A DNA stretch of 64,000 nt from JBCCXZ01 sp965228005 (GTDB taxonomy: Bacteria; Planctomycetota; Planctomycetia; Pirellulales; Lacipirellulaceae), in contig CBDDGV010000001.1 in the NCBI GenBank assembly GCA_965228005.1, forward strand, positions 992,001-1,056,000. Direction: 5' to 3'. Under the pieces are notes generated by a model, which was not told the DNA's origin, made no database searches, and saw only the letters and a list, made by a program, of their open reading frames with translations. Each line of letters opens with the position of its first letter. Position 1 is the first letter of the stretch. The position numbers and the translations under genes are program-made. Positions 16,550 through 25,589 of the stretch are shown piece after piece.

Positions 16550-17083
16550 CTAGGATGCGTCTGCCGGCAACAACTCTGAGAGGATCTCGCGAGCACTCTT
16601 CGGCCCGCCGCTCGCCTCGCCGGGGAGCCGCTTCGGCCGTGAGTAGTCGACCCATTGCGACCGCAAAGCCCGATCGCGGAGCGCGAGGAACGGCGCATCT
16701 TCGGACCACACCCGGACCGCCGGTCGGGCCAAACGCGTCGGGACCGCCGAGACCTCGGGCGCCATATCTTCTGTAGGAGGCCTCTCCGAGGCCGATTCCG
16801 CGTGACCTGCCGACGCTGCCTGCAGCTCCAGATCACGGGCGGGCTGCAACCACAGCACCGTGGCCAAACAAGCCGCTGCAGCGGCGCCGAGCGGCAGCCC
16901 GACCGCCCGCAGCGGACCGACTGTCCGCAGATCACGCTCCGCCGCCGCGTACCCGGCTTGGTACATCACCGCATCGCGGTCGACGCTCGCTGGGGGCAAC
17001 TCCGCCAGCCGCAGCCGCTGCTCCAGCTCGTTCAGTCCTGGCGGCAGGGCGTCGGGCCCGGCTCGCTTTTGGTCTCGGGACAT
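16550..17083 (-). CDS. Single-pass membrane protein, putative anti-sigma factor
   Basis: A 177-residue protein with a short cytosolic N-terminal region (residues 1-60, with LNELEQRLRLAELPPASVDRDAVMYQAGY), one membrane helix (AVGLPLGAAAAACLATVLWL) and a C-terminal extracytoplasmic part rich in Pro and Glu. The topology and the 52-base overlap with the upstream sigma factor gene are what an ECF anti-sigma factor shows, but the classical zinc anti-sigma motif H-x3-C-x2-C is absent. The ATG at 17083 has a strong GGAGGA site. Anti-sigma function is inferred from context only. Confidence 0.65.
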   Translation of the reverse strand: MSRDQKRAGPDALPPGLNELEQRLRLAELPPASVDRDAVMYQAGYAAAERDLRTVGPLRAVGLPLGAAAAACLATVLWLQPARDLELQAASAGHAESASERPPTEDMAPEVSAVPTRLARPAVRVWSEDAPFLALRDRALRSQWVDYSRPKRLPGEASGGPKSAREILSELLPADAS

Positions 17084-17556
17084 GACTCCTCCAACAACGT
17101 CTTCAGCCGCTCGAGCGCGGCCGTGTATCGGCGGTGGGCGGTGCTCGACGACGTGCCGACCAGCCCCGCCACCTCTTCCCAGCTCAAACCACTCCACACA
17201 CGCAGAACGATCAACTCGCGGTCCTCCGAACTGAGCCGCTCGACCGCTTCGAGCAGTTCCTGGTTTTCCGCATCAACCCTGTCCTCGGTTGCCTGCTGCC
17301 GCAGCATCACCGCCGCCCGTTCGTACTTTGTGCGGCGAGTCTGCGACCGGGCCGCGTTGAGCGCCCGGTTGCGTACGACCCGGTACAGCCAGCCCGCCAC
17401 ACGCTCCGGCTCCTCCGGCTGACTGGCCAACTCGACGAACGCCTCCTGCACGCAGTCTTCGGGGGCATTCGTCCACTGGGCGGCGTAGAACGCCAGCGCA
17501 TCGGCGTGCCGATCCATCAGCTCCGCAATCCGAGATGCGCCGATCGTCGGCCGCAT
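17032..17556 (-). CDS. RNA polymerase ECF-type sigma factor
   Basis: A 174-residue sigma-70-family protein with regions 2 and 4 only. Region 2 spans about 12-80 (DCVQEAFVELA, then VAGWLYRVVRNRALNAARS, the -10 recognition part). Region 4 spans about 105-160 with the helix-turn-helix LSWEEVAGLVGTSSSTAHRR. It would redirect RNA polymerase to a small regulon in response to a signal relayed by its anti-sigma partner. The downstream gene overlaps by 52 bases, which implies co-expression. A Cys/Pro-containing tail of about 15 residues follows region 4. Confidence 0.92.
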   Translation of the reverse strand: MRPTIGASRIAELMDRHADALAFYAAQWTNAPEDCVQEAFVELASQPEEPERVAGWLYRVVRNRALNAARSQTRRTKYERAAVMLRQQATEDRVDAENQELLEAVERLSSEDRELIVLRVWSGLSWEEVAGLVGTSSSTAHRRYTAALERLKTLLEESCPETKSEPGPTPCRQD

Positions 17557-17680
17557 AGGGTTCCCTGTGGCAAGCGTGTTTACAGAAAGAACACCGCCCG
17601 GGCCTCAGCTTCCCAAGAAAAGCCGCCCGATGCCACGAAAAGTAAGGCCGTTGCCTACCCTGAAGCCGAAAACGCAGCCC

Positions 17681-17716
17681 CATTCGGGCTTCGTCATTCA
17701 GAATTCGCCATTTCCT
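17681..17716. repeat. Dispersed intergenic repeat-like sequence
   Basis: CATTCGGGCTTCGTCATTCA and the following GAATTCGCCATTTCC form an AT-richer, internally repetitive stretch (CATTC/GAATTC units) that abuts the stop codon of the glycosylphosphotransferase gene. It differs in composition from the neighbouring DNA and resembles the short dispersed intergenic repeats seen elsewhere in this window. Only one copy is in the window, so the call rests on composition. Confidence 0.4.
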
Positions 17717-19130
17717 AATAGGCGTTTTCCTGCCGCAGCACCACCGCGGCCGTGCGCAGCAGGATCTTGATGTCCATCCAGAGAGACCACTCGCGGATGT
17801 AGCGGTGGTCGAACTCGACGCGGCGCTGCATCTTGTCGAGCGTCTCGGTCTCGCCGCGGGCGCCGTTCACCTGGGCCAGGCCCGTGATGCCCGGCTTAAC
17901 TTTGTGGCGGAGCATGTAGCCATCGATCAGCGAGCGGTACTGCTCGTTGTGGGCCGTGGCGTGCGGCCGGGGCCCGACCAGCGACATGCTGCCCTCGACC
18001 ACGTTGAACAGCTGCGGCAGTTCGTCGAGCGAGCTGGCCCGCAGCACGCGGCCGACGCGGGTCACGCGGTCGTCGTCTTTGGTGGCTTGTTTCACAACGC
18101 CCGTGCCGTCATCGCACTGCCGCATCGAGCGGAACTTCCAGACCCGGATCTCTTCGCCCATCAGCCCGTACCGCTTCTGGCGGTAGAACACGGGGCCGGG
18201 CGATGAGCGTTTCACGAGCAGCGCGACTACGGACATCACCGGCGAAAGCAGGATCAGGAGTGCGAGCGACACCGTGAGGTCGAACCCCCGCTTCACGACG
18301 CCGTCGATGCCGGAGATGGGCGTCTCGAAGACGCTCACCACGGGCAGGCCGTCGATCTGGTTCCAGCGGGCGTGCAGCATCTGGAAGACGAAGAAGTCGG
18401 GCACGATGTACACCGAGGCGGTAGTGTCGCCCAACTCGCGGAGGAACTCGCGGATGCGGTCCTCGGCACGCATGGGGAAGGTAATGAAGACCACCTGGAT
18501 TTCGCCAGCGCGGGCGGCCCGGACCACAGCGGCGAGGTCGCCGCGGCGCTCGGCCTGCTCGCCCGTGGCTTCTTCCGTGCGGTCAACCGGGCGGTCGTCG
18601 AAGTAGCCGGCAAAATCCATCCCGAGCTCGGTCGAGTCGCGGAAGTTCTTCACCAACTGCAGGCCTAGGTTGTTGATGCCGCAGACGGCGAACCGTTGGG
18701 TGTTGTAGCCCCGGCGGCGGAAGACTTTCAGCAGTTCTCGGAACACCAACCGGAACGCGACGAGCACGACCGGCGTCGCCGCCAACCACGCGACCTTCGA
18801 CTCGTAAGCGATCTGTGCGTTGAAGCGGGTGAGCATGCCCAGGCCGAGCGTGATGGGCGCTGCGTACATCCACGTGAGCCCGACGCACCAGGCCTCGAGA
18901 GCGAAGCGCGAGCCGCGCCAGCTGCGGTAGAGGCCGCTCACCTCCGAGGAGATGGCGAACACGAGCAGGGTGGCGGCGCCCATCGCGAGGGCTTGCACCG
19001 CATCCGGCTCCGGCGAGTACCAAGAGACCAGCGTCACCGCCGCAACCACGGCCAGGGTGTCCATCACGCGGTAGGCCACGTCGACGAGCGAGCGGTGGGC
19101 ACGGATGCGGAAGGGGGCTTGGTTCGACAC
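17715..19130 (-). CDS. Undecaprenyl-phosphate sugar-1-phosphate transferase (polyprenyl glycosylphosphotransferase)
   Basis: A 471-residue protein of the WcaJ/CpsE type. Four or five N-terminal membrane helices (residues 20-135) lead into a Rossmann-like CoA-binding-type domain (FAVCGINNLGLQLVKNFRDS). A further helix (LTVSLALLILLSPVMSVVALLV) precedes the bacterial sugar transferase domain: PVFYRQKRYGLMGEEIRVWKF, the catalytic Asp-Glu in ASSLDELPQLFNV, SLVGPRPHA, and the final KPGITGLAQVNG. It transfers a sugar-1-phosphate (often glucose or galactose) to undecaprenyl phosphate to begin exopolysaccharide or O-unit assembly. The start is GTG with AGGTGG upstream. No other polysaccharide gene is adjacent. 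Confidence 0.93.
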   Translation of the reverse strand: MSNQAPFRIRAHRSLVDVAYRVMDTLAVVAAVTLVSWYSPEPDAVQALAMGAATLLVFAISSEVSGLYRSWRGSRFALEAWCVGLTWMYAAPITLGLGMLTRFNAQIAYESKVAWLAATPVVLVAFRLVFRELLKVFRRRGYNTQRFAVCGINNLGLQLVKNFRDSTELGMDFAGYFDDRPVDRTEEATGEQAERRGDLAAVVRAARAGEIQVVFITFPMRAEDRIREFLRELGDTTASVYIVPDFFVFQMLHARWNQIDGLPVVSVFETPISGIDGVVKRGFDLTVSLALLILLSPVMSVVALLVKRSSPGPVFYRQKRYGLMGEEIRVWKFRSMRQCDDGTGVVKQATKDDDRVTRVGRVLRASSLDELPQLFNVVEGSMSLVGPRPHATAHNEQYRSLIDGYMLRHKVKPGITGLAQVNGARGETETLDKMQRRVEFDHRYIREWSLWMDIKILLRTAAVVLRQENAY

Positions 19131-19425
19131 GGAGCCACCTGGGTGCGTGGGTGCTGTGGGAATCTCAGTTCCACTCTAGGCCCGGCGGTGCGGGAACGCG
19201 GGGCTTGTTGCGAAAACGAAACACCCTTTTGGGGGAGCCCGGCACTGTGGCGATTGGGGGCCCCTGCCGCGGCGATGGGGCCCTGTCAGCACCGTTGGGA
19301 CCCAACCATCCGGAACGCGCCGCCGCCTGGACCCGGGGCCCCCGCATGGCGTACAACAGCCGCGGGAACAGAGGGGGCCGCCTGGCGACGCTGGAGGGCC
19401 CAGACGCCGACGGAGGGCAAGAGGC
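19131..19425. other. Intergenic region between divergent genes
   Basis: These 295 bases separate the sugar-phosphate transferase gene from the macroglobulin gene. A near-perfect hairpin GTGGGAATCTCAGTTCCAC lies at its left end (about 19158-19176) and an A-rich stretch (GCGAAAACGAAACACCC) at 19207-19226. No consensus promoter, RNA gene or small ORF with a ribosome site is seen. Confidence 0.35.
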
Positions 19426-22400
19426 ATGCATCACGGTCGACACCGCAACCCCGCGCTCTGGGGCGGGCTTTTCTTTTCCGCGTTGGCGGCGTTGTCGCTC
19501 GCCGCGGCTACGGACGGCGACCCCGCCCAGCGGGCCGACCGCCTCTTCACAGAGGGCAATTACCGTGAGGCGTTGGACGCCTACCGAGAGCTGCTGTCGC
19601 AGCCGGTGGGCGCCGACGAAGACCTCGGGCCGCAGCTCAGCCGCGCCGCGGAGTGCCTCGGCCGACTCAATCTTGTGCATCAACTCGACGAGCTGATTGA
19701 GACGCTCGCGGCGAACGCCAAGCAGAGCTGGAAGACGCAGCAGGCGCTTGCCGAGGTGACGCTGCGGGCCGAGCACCGGGGCTACTTGATCGACGGGGAG
19801 TACCGCCGCGGGACCCGCCGCCGCGACCGCGGTACGGCGGCCAACACCATCGCCCGCGACCGGGTCCGGGCCCTCCGGTTCTACCGCGACGCCTATGAGA
19901 CTCTGGTCTCCTCCGGTACCGACGCAGACACCAGCGGATTCTTCCAAGCGTGGGCGGCCGTGTTCGCCTATGAACACTGGAGCCACGGGCCGATGTGGCG
20001 GATGCAGCGGCTCACCGACCTCGGCGACCTGCCGGACGTTGCGGAAGGCTGGGACAACAACCGCACCGAACCAAAGGGAGCCCCGGTCGACGAACAGGGT
20101 GAACCGGTCCTCTTCAGCGAACCGGAATCCTGGGACTCCGCGGCTAACGACGGCGAGCGTTGGCGGTGGGTGCTCGCCGAAGGCGCTCGGCGGAATCCGG
20201 TGAAAGCCGATGGGTTCGTGCTCAACCGGGCACGCTTCCTGCGGTCGCAGTTTGGCGTTGAGACGATCGACCGCTTCCGCGGCCCCTGGGGGCGGCAGCC
20301 CAACGACGAGAACCGGCTGGAGAGCCTCCGCAAGCTGGCATCCCTCGAAGACAGTGAGACGATCGCGCGGCTCGCGACCGGCGTCCGCAGGTTCGAGCTG
20401 CCTGAGGAGCACAACCACGTCCTGCTGCTGCGGGGCGTCGTCGAGCAGGCCGAGCAGCGGGGCAACACTCAGGTCGCCGTTGAGGCGGCCCGGGAACTCG
20501 CGACAGTCTACGAGAACCGCAGGCAGCTGCCCAATGCGGCGGACTGCTGGCGGACCGTGCTGAGCCTGACGAACGACGCGAACGCTCAGGGGCGCCTCGA
20601 TCAGATCGTCGGCAACTGGGGGCAGTTCGAGCCCACAAAGACTCAAGAATCGGACGCGGGGGCGGTAGTCGGTCTGCGTTACCGCAACGCCCGACGTGTG
20701 GAGTTGATCGCCCGCCGCATCGACACCTCCAGGCTGCTGGCCGACCTGCGGAGCTACCTTGAGAGCGAACCGGCCAAGCTCGACCGCCGCAAGCTGGAGA
20801 TCGAGAACCTCGGCTACCGGCTGGTTGTCGAGGGCGAAGAGAAGTACCTCGGAGAGGAGGCCGCCCGCTGGAGCCTCGACCTCGAGCCGCCCGAGGACCA
20901 CCAGACGGAGCGGCTGATGGTTTCCACTCCGCTCAAGGAAGCCGGCGCCTACCTCGTGACCGCGGCCATCGAAGACGGCAACTCGACGCACGTGGTGATC
21001 TGGGTGCAGGACACCGCGATCGTGCAGAAGCCGCTTGCCGACAAATCTCTGTTTTATGTGGCCGACTCGACGACCGGTCAGCCGCTCGCCGGGGTGAAGC
21101 TCGACTTCTTCGGCTACCGCCAGCGGAAGATCGACGGCAAGAACCGCTACGAGATCGACACGGCCACGCGCACCGCGACCACCTCGGCCGAGGGGCTCGC
21201 CGACCTGAACATGCGCGACAAGGAGCAGCCCTACCAGTGGATGGCCACGGCGACCGACGAAAGCGGCCGGATGGCCTACTTGGGCTTCGGGCGGATGTGG
21301 TACGGCTACGGCGGGGAGCGCGACGCGGCCTACCGGCAGGTGAAGGTGTTCACCGTCACCGACCGCCCCGTCTACCGCCCGGGGCAGAAGACGCGCATGA
21401 AGTTCTGGGTGCGCGCCGCTGCGTTCGACCTGGCAGAGACGAGCCGCTTTGCGGGGCAGACATTCAGCGTCGAGGTCCGCAACCCCACAGGCGACGTCGT
21501 GCTGAAGCAGCGGCTGGTGGCGGACGCCTACGGCGGGCTGGAGGCCGGGTGGACGATCCCCGACGACGCGCGGCTGGGCGTCTACCGGGTGAACGTGGTG
21601 AACCACGGCGGCGGGTCGTTCCGCGTTGAGGAGTACAAGAAGCCCGAATACGAGGTGACCGTCGACACGCCGAGCGAGCCGACGCCGCTGGGCGGGACGA
21701 TCACGGCGAAGATCTCGGCGCGGTACTACTACGGCTCGCCGGTGACCGAGGCGACCGTCAAGTACAAGGTGTACCGCCACGCGATGGAGCAGTCGTGGTA
21801 CCCGCCGTCGCCGTGGGATTGGCTGTACGGCCCCGGCCACTGGTGGACCACTCCGGAGCGGCTGTGGTACCCGGGCAGGTCTCGATGGGGCTGCTTCGGA
21901 CCGCGGCCGGGTTGGTGGTGGCAACCGAGCCCGCCGCCCGAGCTGGTGGCGGAGCAGGAAACGAAGATCGGCCGCGACGGGACCGTAAAGGTCGTTATCG
22001 ACACGGGCCCTGCCAAGGAGGCGCACCCCGACCAGGACCACCGCTACCGGATCGAGGCCGAGGTGGTCGACCGCTCCCGCCGCACGGTGACCGGCGGCGG
22101 CGAGGTGATCGCTTCGCGGCAGCCGTTCCAGGTATTCGTCTGGTCCGACCGGGGGCACTACCAGGCGGGCGACACGCTGAAGGCCTACGTCGCGGCCCGC
22201 TCGGCGGCGGGTGCGGCGGTCGAGGCCAAGGGCAGGCTGCGGCTGCTCCGCATCGAGTACGACAACGACGAGCCCCGCGAGGTGGAGGTCGGCGGCTGGG
22301 ACCTGGCCACCGACGACGAGGGCCTGGCCCAGCTCGACATCCGCGCCGCCGAGGCGGGCCAGTACCGGTTGGCCTACGAGGCGACCGACCAGCAGGACCG

Positions 22401-25400
22401 CACCGTGGAGGGCGGCCACTTCCTGTCGGTGCTCGGACCCAACAGCGACAACAAGAGTTTCCGCTACGACGACCTGGAGCTGATCCCCGACAAGCGGCAC
22501 TACGCCCCCGGCGAGACGGCCCAGCTGCAGATCAACTGCAACCGGCCGGACGCGGCGGTGCTGCTGTTCGTCCGCGCCGAGTCGGGCGTCTACGGCCCGC
22601 CGAAGGTCCTGCGGCTCAACGGCAAGACGGCCGTTGTGCCGATCGAGATCCAGCAGAGTGACCTGCCGAACCTGTTCGTAGAAGCGGTCGCCGTGCACTC
22701 GGGCAAGCCGCACGCGGTGGTGCGGGAGCTGTTCGTTCCGCCGGCGGAGCGGCTGCTGAACGTGGAGGTGGCCCCCTCGTCCGACGCTTACCTGCCCGGA
22801 CAGGAGGCGAGCCTCCGGGTACGCGTCACCGACGCAGCAGGCGAGCCGTTCGTCGGTTCGTTGTGCGCGACGATCTACGACCGCTCGCTGGAGTACATCT
22901 CCGGCGGCAGTAACGTGGCGGACATCCGTGAGTTCTTCTGGAAGTGGCGACGCGAACACCACCCGTACACGCGGTCGAACCTCGACCGGCTCGGGTACCC
23001 GACCAATCGGCCGGGCGACCCCGTCATGGGCGACGTGGGCATCTTTGGGCACGTCAAAACACGGATACCGGTAGGACGGTCGTCGCGTGGCGCGGCCGAC
23101 GAGTTCTCAGCAGGGGTAGCCTTCGCCCCAGCAGCAGAGGCCGGTTACGGCCAACCTCTAGCGGCCGCTGCCGTAGACGCCAGCATCGTCGAGGAGGCGG
23201 CGCCGCAGGTCTACTTGCGGAAGAACCTCGCGGACCTCGCTCTCTGGGCGGGCACGCTGGAGACCGACGCCGACGGCATGGCGACGCTCGAATGCGCGAT
23301 GCCGGAGAACCTCACCGAGTGGAAGGCCCGCGTGTGGGCCATGGGGCAAGGCACCCGCGTGGGCGAGGGCACAGCAACCGTCGTCACTCGGAAGAACCTG
23401 GTCGTCCGCCTGCAATCGCCGCGGTTCTTGGTGGAGGGCGACGAGGCGGTGCTCTCCGCGAACGTTCACAACTATCTGCCAGAAGACCAACGCGTGGTGG
23501 TGCGGCTCACGGCGCCCAGCGATTTGCTGAGCCACGCCGACGACCCCGAACGCACCGTCACAATCGAGGCCGGCGGAGAGCGGCGGATCGATTGGCGAGT
23601 GAGCGCGTTGGCCGAGGGCAAGCTGACGGTTTCCGTCTCCGCCCGGGGCGAGGACGAGTCCGACGGAATGCAGGTGGAGCTGCCGATCCACGTCCGCGGC
23701 GTCCTGCAGACCGAGTCGTACACCGGCGTCATCCGGCCCGACGAGGAGTCCGGGCAATTCGTGGTCGATGTCCCCGAAGACCGCCGGCCGGAAGAGACGC
23801 GGCTGGAGATCGTCTACACGCCGAGCCTCGCCACGACGATGCTCGACACCCTGCCCTACCTGATCGACTACCCGCACGGCTGCACCGAGCAGACGCTCAA
23901 CCGGTTCCTCCCGGCGGTGATCTGCAGGCAGACGCTGCGGAGGATGGGGCTCTCGCTGGCCGATATCCGGCCGGCGGACGGCGGCGCCGTTCCCGAAGAG
24001 CATGGCGAGGCCCCGCCCAAACGCGCGCCGGTGCAGAGCGACGCGGAGCTCGACGAGATCGTCGCGGCGGGGCTCGAGCGGCTCGAGTCGATGCAGCTCT
24101 CCGACGGCGGCTGGGGCTGGTTCAGCGGCTGGGGTGAGCGGAGCAGCCCCCACACGACCGCGGTGGTCGTCCGCGGGCTGCTGGTGGCGGAGCAATCGGG
24201 AGTGGTCGTGCCGAAGCAGATGCTCCGCCGCGGCGTCGAGTGGCTCGCCCGTCATCAACAACTGCAGCTGGAGATGATCGAGCGTTGGCCGGACCGCGGC
24301 CTGCGGGAGAACAAAGGGCTCCCCTCGAAAGAGCACGCAGACAATCAAGACGCGTTCACCATGCTCGGGCTGGCCGCGGCCGACCGGCACACGCCCGAGA
24401 TGACCGAGCTGCTGTTCCGCGACCGCACGCGGCTGTCACCCTACGGCCTGGCCGCGTTCGGCCTTGGCCTCAACCAAGTCGATGACGAGCCGAAGCAAGC
24501 GACTGTGCTCCGCAACTTGAGGCAGCTCGTCCAGCAGGACGACGCCAACCAGACTGCGTGGCTTGCCGTTTCTGACAGCTATAGGGGGCCGGGCGGGTAT
24601 TGGTGGTACTGGTACGGCGACGACATCGAGACGCACGCGATGACGCTCAAGCTGCACCTGGCCGCCGGGGGCGAAGAGGAACTCGCTTCGCGGCTGGTGA
24701 AGTACTTGGTCAACAACCGCACGAACGCCGCTTACTGGAAGAGCACCCGTGACACGGCGCTCGTCGTTGAGGCAATGGCCGAGTACTTGGCTGCGAGCGG
24801 CGAGGACCGGCCTTCGGCCGAGGTGGAGGTGTGGGTCGACGGCGAGCGGCGGCAGAGCGTCACGATCGACCCGAGCAGCCTGCTCTCCGGCGAGCACCGG
24901 TTGGTGCTCGGAGCGGAGGAGCTTTCCGCTGGACCGCACACGGTGGAGCTCCGCAAGACCGGCAACACTCCGCTCTACTACAGCGGGTACCTGACGAACT
25001 TCACCACCGAGGCCGACATCGAACCGGCCGGCTTGGAGCTGCAGGTGAAGAGGCGTTACTACCGCGTCGTGAGAGATACCAAGACCGGCGCAGTGCCCGG
25101 CGGACGCGGCGAGGTCGTCGAGCAGACCGAAGACGGCGAGCGGCGGATCGCGATCACCGACCAAGAGCAGCTGGTGAGCGGCGACCTCGTGGAAGTGGAG
25201 CTCACGGTGGAGAGCAAGAACGACTACGAGTACATTCTGCTGGAGGACCGCAAGGCGGCCGGGTTCGAACCGGTGGAGGTCCGTAGCGGCTACAACGGCA
25301 ACCAGCTAGGGGCGTACGTCGAGTACCGCGACGACCGCGTGAACCTGTACGCAACGCGGCTGCCGCGGGGGCGGCACTCGGTGACCTACCGGCTGCGGGC

Positions 25401-25506
25401 GGAAACGCCGGGCGAGTTCTCGGCCCTGCCGACGACGGTCTCGGCGATGTACGCCCCGCGGCTGACGGGCAACTCGGCGGACCAGAACGTGCGGATCGAG
25501 GACTGA
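19426..25506 (+). CDS. Large alpha-2-macroglobulin family protein
   Basis: A 2026-residue secreted protein. A signal peptide (GLFFSALAALSLAAA) is followed by an N-terminal helical/TPR-like part (residues 30-450, opening with ADRLFTEGNYREALDAYREL). Macroglobulin beta-sandwich domains follow (VTDRPVYRPGQKTRMKFWVRA is the MG2-type P-x-Y-x-P-G motif), then the region LVVRLQSPRFLVEGDEAV typical of the complement/thioester part. The thioester site CTEQ is at 1486-1489 in YPHGCTEQTLNRF, so Cys and Gln for the reactive bond are both present. The alpha-toroid segment runs through SDGGWGWFSGWG, and a receptor-like end domain closes the protein. Such proteins trap proteases in the periplasm or at the cell surface. 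No pbpC-like partner gene is adjacent. Confidence 0.93.
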   Translation: MHHGRHRNPALWGGLFFSALAALSLAAATDGDPAQRADRLFTEGNYREALDAYRELLSQPVGADEDLGPQLSRAAECLGRLNLVHQLDELIETLAANAKQSWKTQQALAEVTLRAEHRGYLIDGEYRRGTRRRDRGTAANTIARDRVRALRFYRDAYETLVSSGTDADTSGFFQAWAAVFAYEHWSHGPMWRMQRLTDLGDLPDVAEGWDNNRTEPKGAPVDEQGEPVLFSEPESWDSAANDGERWRWVLAEGARRNPVKADGFVLNRARFLRSQFGVETIDRFRGPWGRQPNDENRLESLRKLASLEDSETIARLATGVRRFELPEEHNHVLLLRGVVEQAEQRGNTQVAVEAARELATVYENRRQLPNAADCWRTVLSLTNDANAQGRLDQIVGNWGQFEPTKTQESDAGAVVGLRYRNARRVELIARRIDTSRLLADLRSYLESEPAKLDRRKLEIENLGYRLVVEGEEKYLGEEAARWSLDLEPPEDHQTERLMVSTPLKEAGAYLVTAAIEDGNSTHVVIWVQDTAIVQKPLADKSLFYVADSTTGQPLAGVKLDFFGYRQRKIDGKNRYEIDTATRTATTSAEGLADLNMRDKEQPYQWMATATDESGRMAYLGFGRMWYGYGGERDAAYRQVKVFTVTDRPVYRPGQKTRMKFWVRAAAFDLAETSRFAGQTFSVEVRNPTGDVVLKQRLVADAYGGLEAGWTIPDDARLGVYRVNVVNHGGGSFRVEEYKKPEYEVTVDTPSEPTPLGGTITAKISARYYYGSPVTEATVKYKVYRHAMEQSWYPPSPWDWLYGPGHWWTTPERLWYPGRSRWGCFGPRPGWWWQPSPPPELVAEQETKIGRDGTVKVVIDTGPAKEAHPDQDHRYRIEAEVVDRSRRTVTGGGEVIASRQPFQVFVWSDRGHYQAGDTLKAYVAARSAAGAAVEAKGRLRLLRIEYDNDEPREVEVGGWDLATDDEGLAQLDIRAAEAGQYRLAYEATDQQDRTVEGGHFLSVLGPNSDNKSFRYDDLELIPDKRHYAPGETAQLQINCNRPDAAVLLFVRAESGVYGPPKVLRLNGKTAVVPIEIQQSDLPNLFVEAVAVHSGKPHAVVRELFVPPAERLLNVEVAPSSDAYLPGQEASLRVRVTDAAGEPFVGSLCATIYDRSLEYISGGSNVADIREFFWKWRREHHPYTRSNLDRLGYPTNRPGDPVMGDVGIFGHVKTRIPVGRSSRGAADEFSAGVAFAPAAEAGYGQPLAAAAVDASIVEEAAPQVYLRKNLADLALWAGTLETDADGMATLECAMPENLTEWKARVWAMGQGTRVGEGTATVVTRKNLVVRLQSPRFLVEGDEAVLSANVHNYLPEDQRVVVRLTAPSDLLSHADDPERTVTIEAGGERRIDWRVSALAEGKLTVSVSARGEDESDGMQVELPIHVRGVLQTESYTGVIRPDEESGQFVVDVPEDRRPEETRLEIVYTPSLATTMLDTLPYLIDYPHGCTEQTLNRFLPAVICRQTLRRMGLSLADIRPADGGAVPEEHGEAPPKRAPVQSDAELDEIVAAGLERLESMQLSDGGWGWFSGWGERSSPHTTAVVVRGLLVAEQSGVVVPKQMLRRGVEWLARHQQLQLEMIERWPDRGLRENKGLPSKEHADNQDAFTMLGLAAADRHTPEMTELLFRDRTRLSPYGLAAFGLGLNQVDDEPKQATVLRNLRQLVQQDDANQTAWLAVSDSYRGPGGYWWYWYGDDIETHAMTLKLHLAAGGEEELASRLVKYLVNNRTNAAYWKSTRDTALVVEAMAEYLAASGEDRPSAEVEVWVDGERRQSVTIDPSSLLSGEHRLVLGAEELSAGPHTVELRKTGNTPLYYSGYLTNFTTEADIEPAGLELQVKRRYYRVVRDTKTGAVPGGRGEVVEQTEDGERRIAITDQEQLVSGDLVEVELTVESKNDYEYILLEDRKAAGFEPVEVRSGYNGNQLGAYVEYRDDRVNLYATRLPRGRHSVTYRLRAETPGEFSALPTTVSAMYAPRLTGNSADQNVRIED

Positions 25507-25536
25507 CCCGGGTGATTCGCGGAGCGGCGGCGGGCG

Positions 25537-25545
25537 TGCTACAAT
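25537..25545 (+). promoter_or_regulatory. Extended -10 promoter of the Nudix gene
   Basis: TGCTACAAT is an extended -10 box (TGnTACAAT) 45 bases before the Nudix start. A weak TTCGCG at 25516-25521 could act as -35 with an 18-base spacer. The stretch lies between the macroglobulin stop and this gene. Confidence 0.55.
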
Positions 25546-25589
25546 CCGCCCGACGGATCAAGCTAGCACGCACACCGAAGGGAGTCGCC

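Noticed and set aside
19165..23052. A 1295-codon open frame on the minus strand
   Set aside because: It is exactly antisense to the macroglobulin gene, is rich in Arg, Val, His and Gly in the way of GC-rich shadow frames, and shows no domain.
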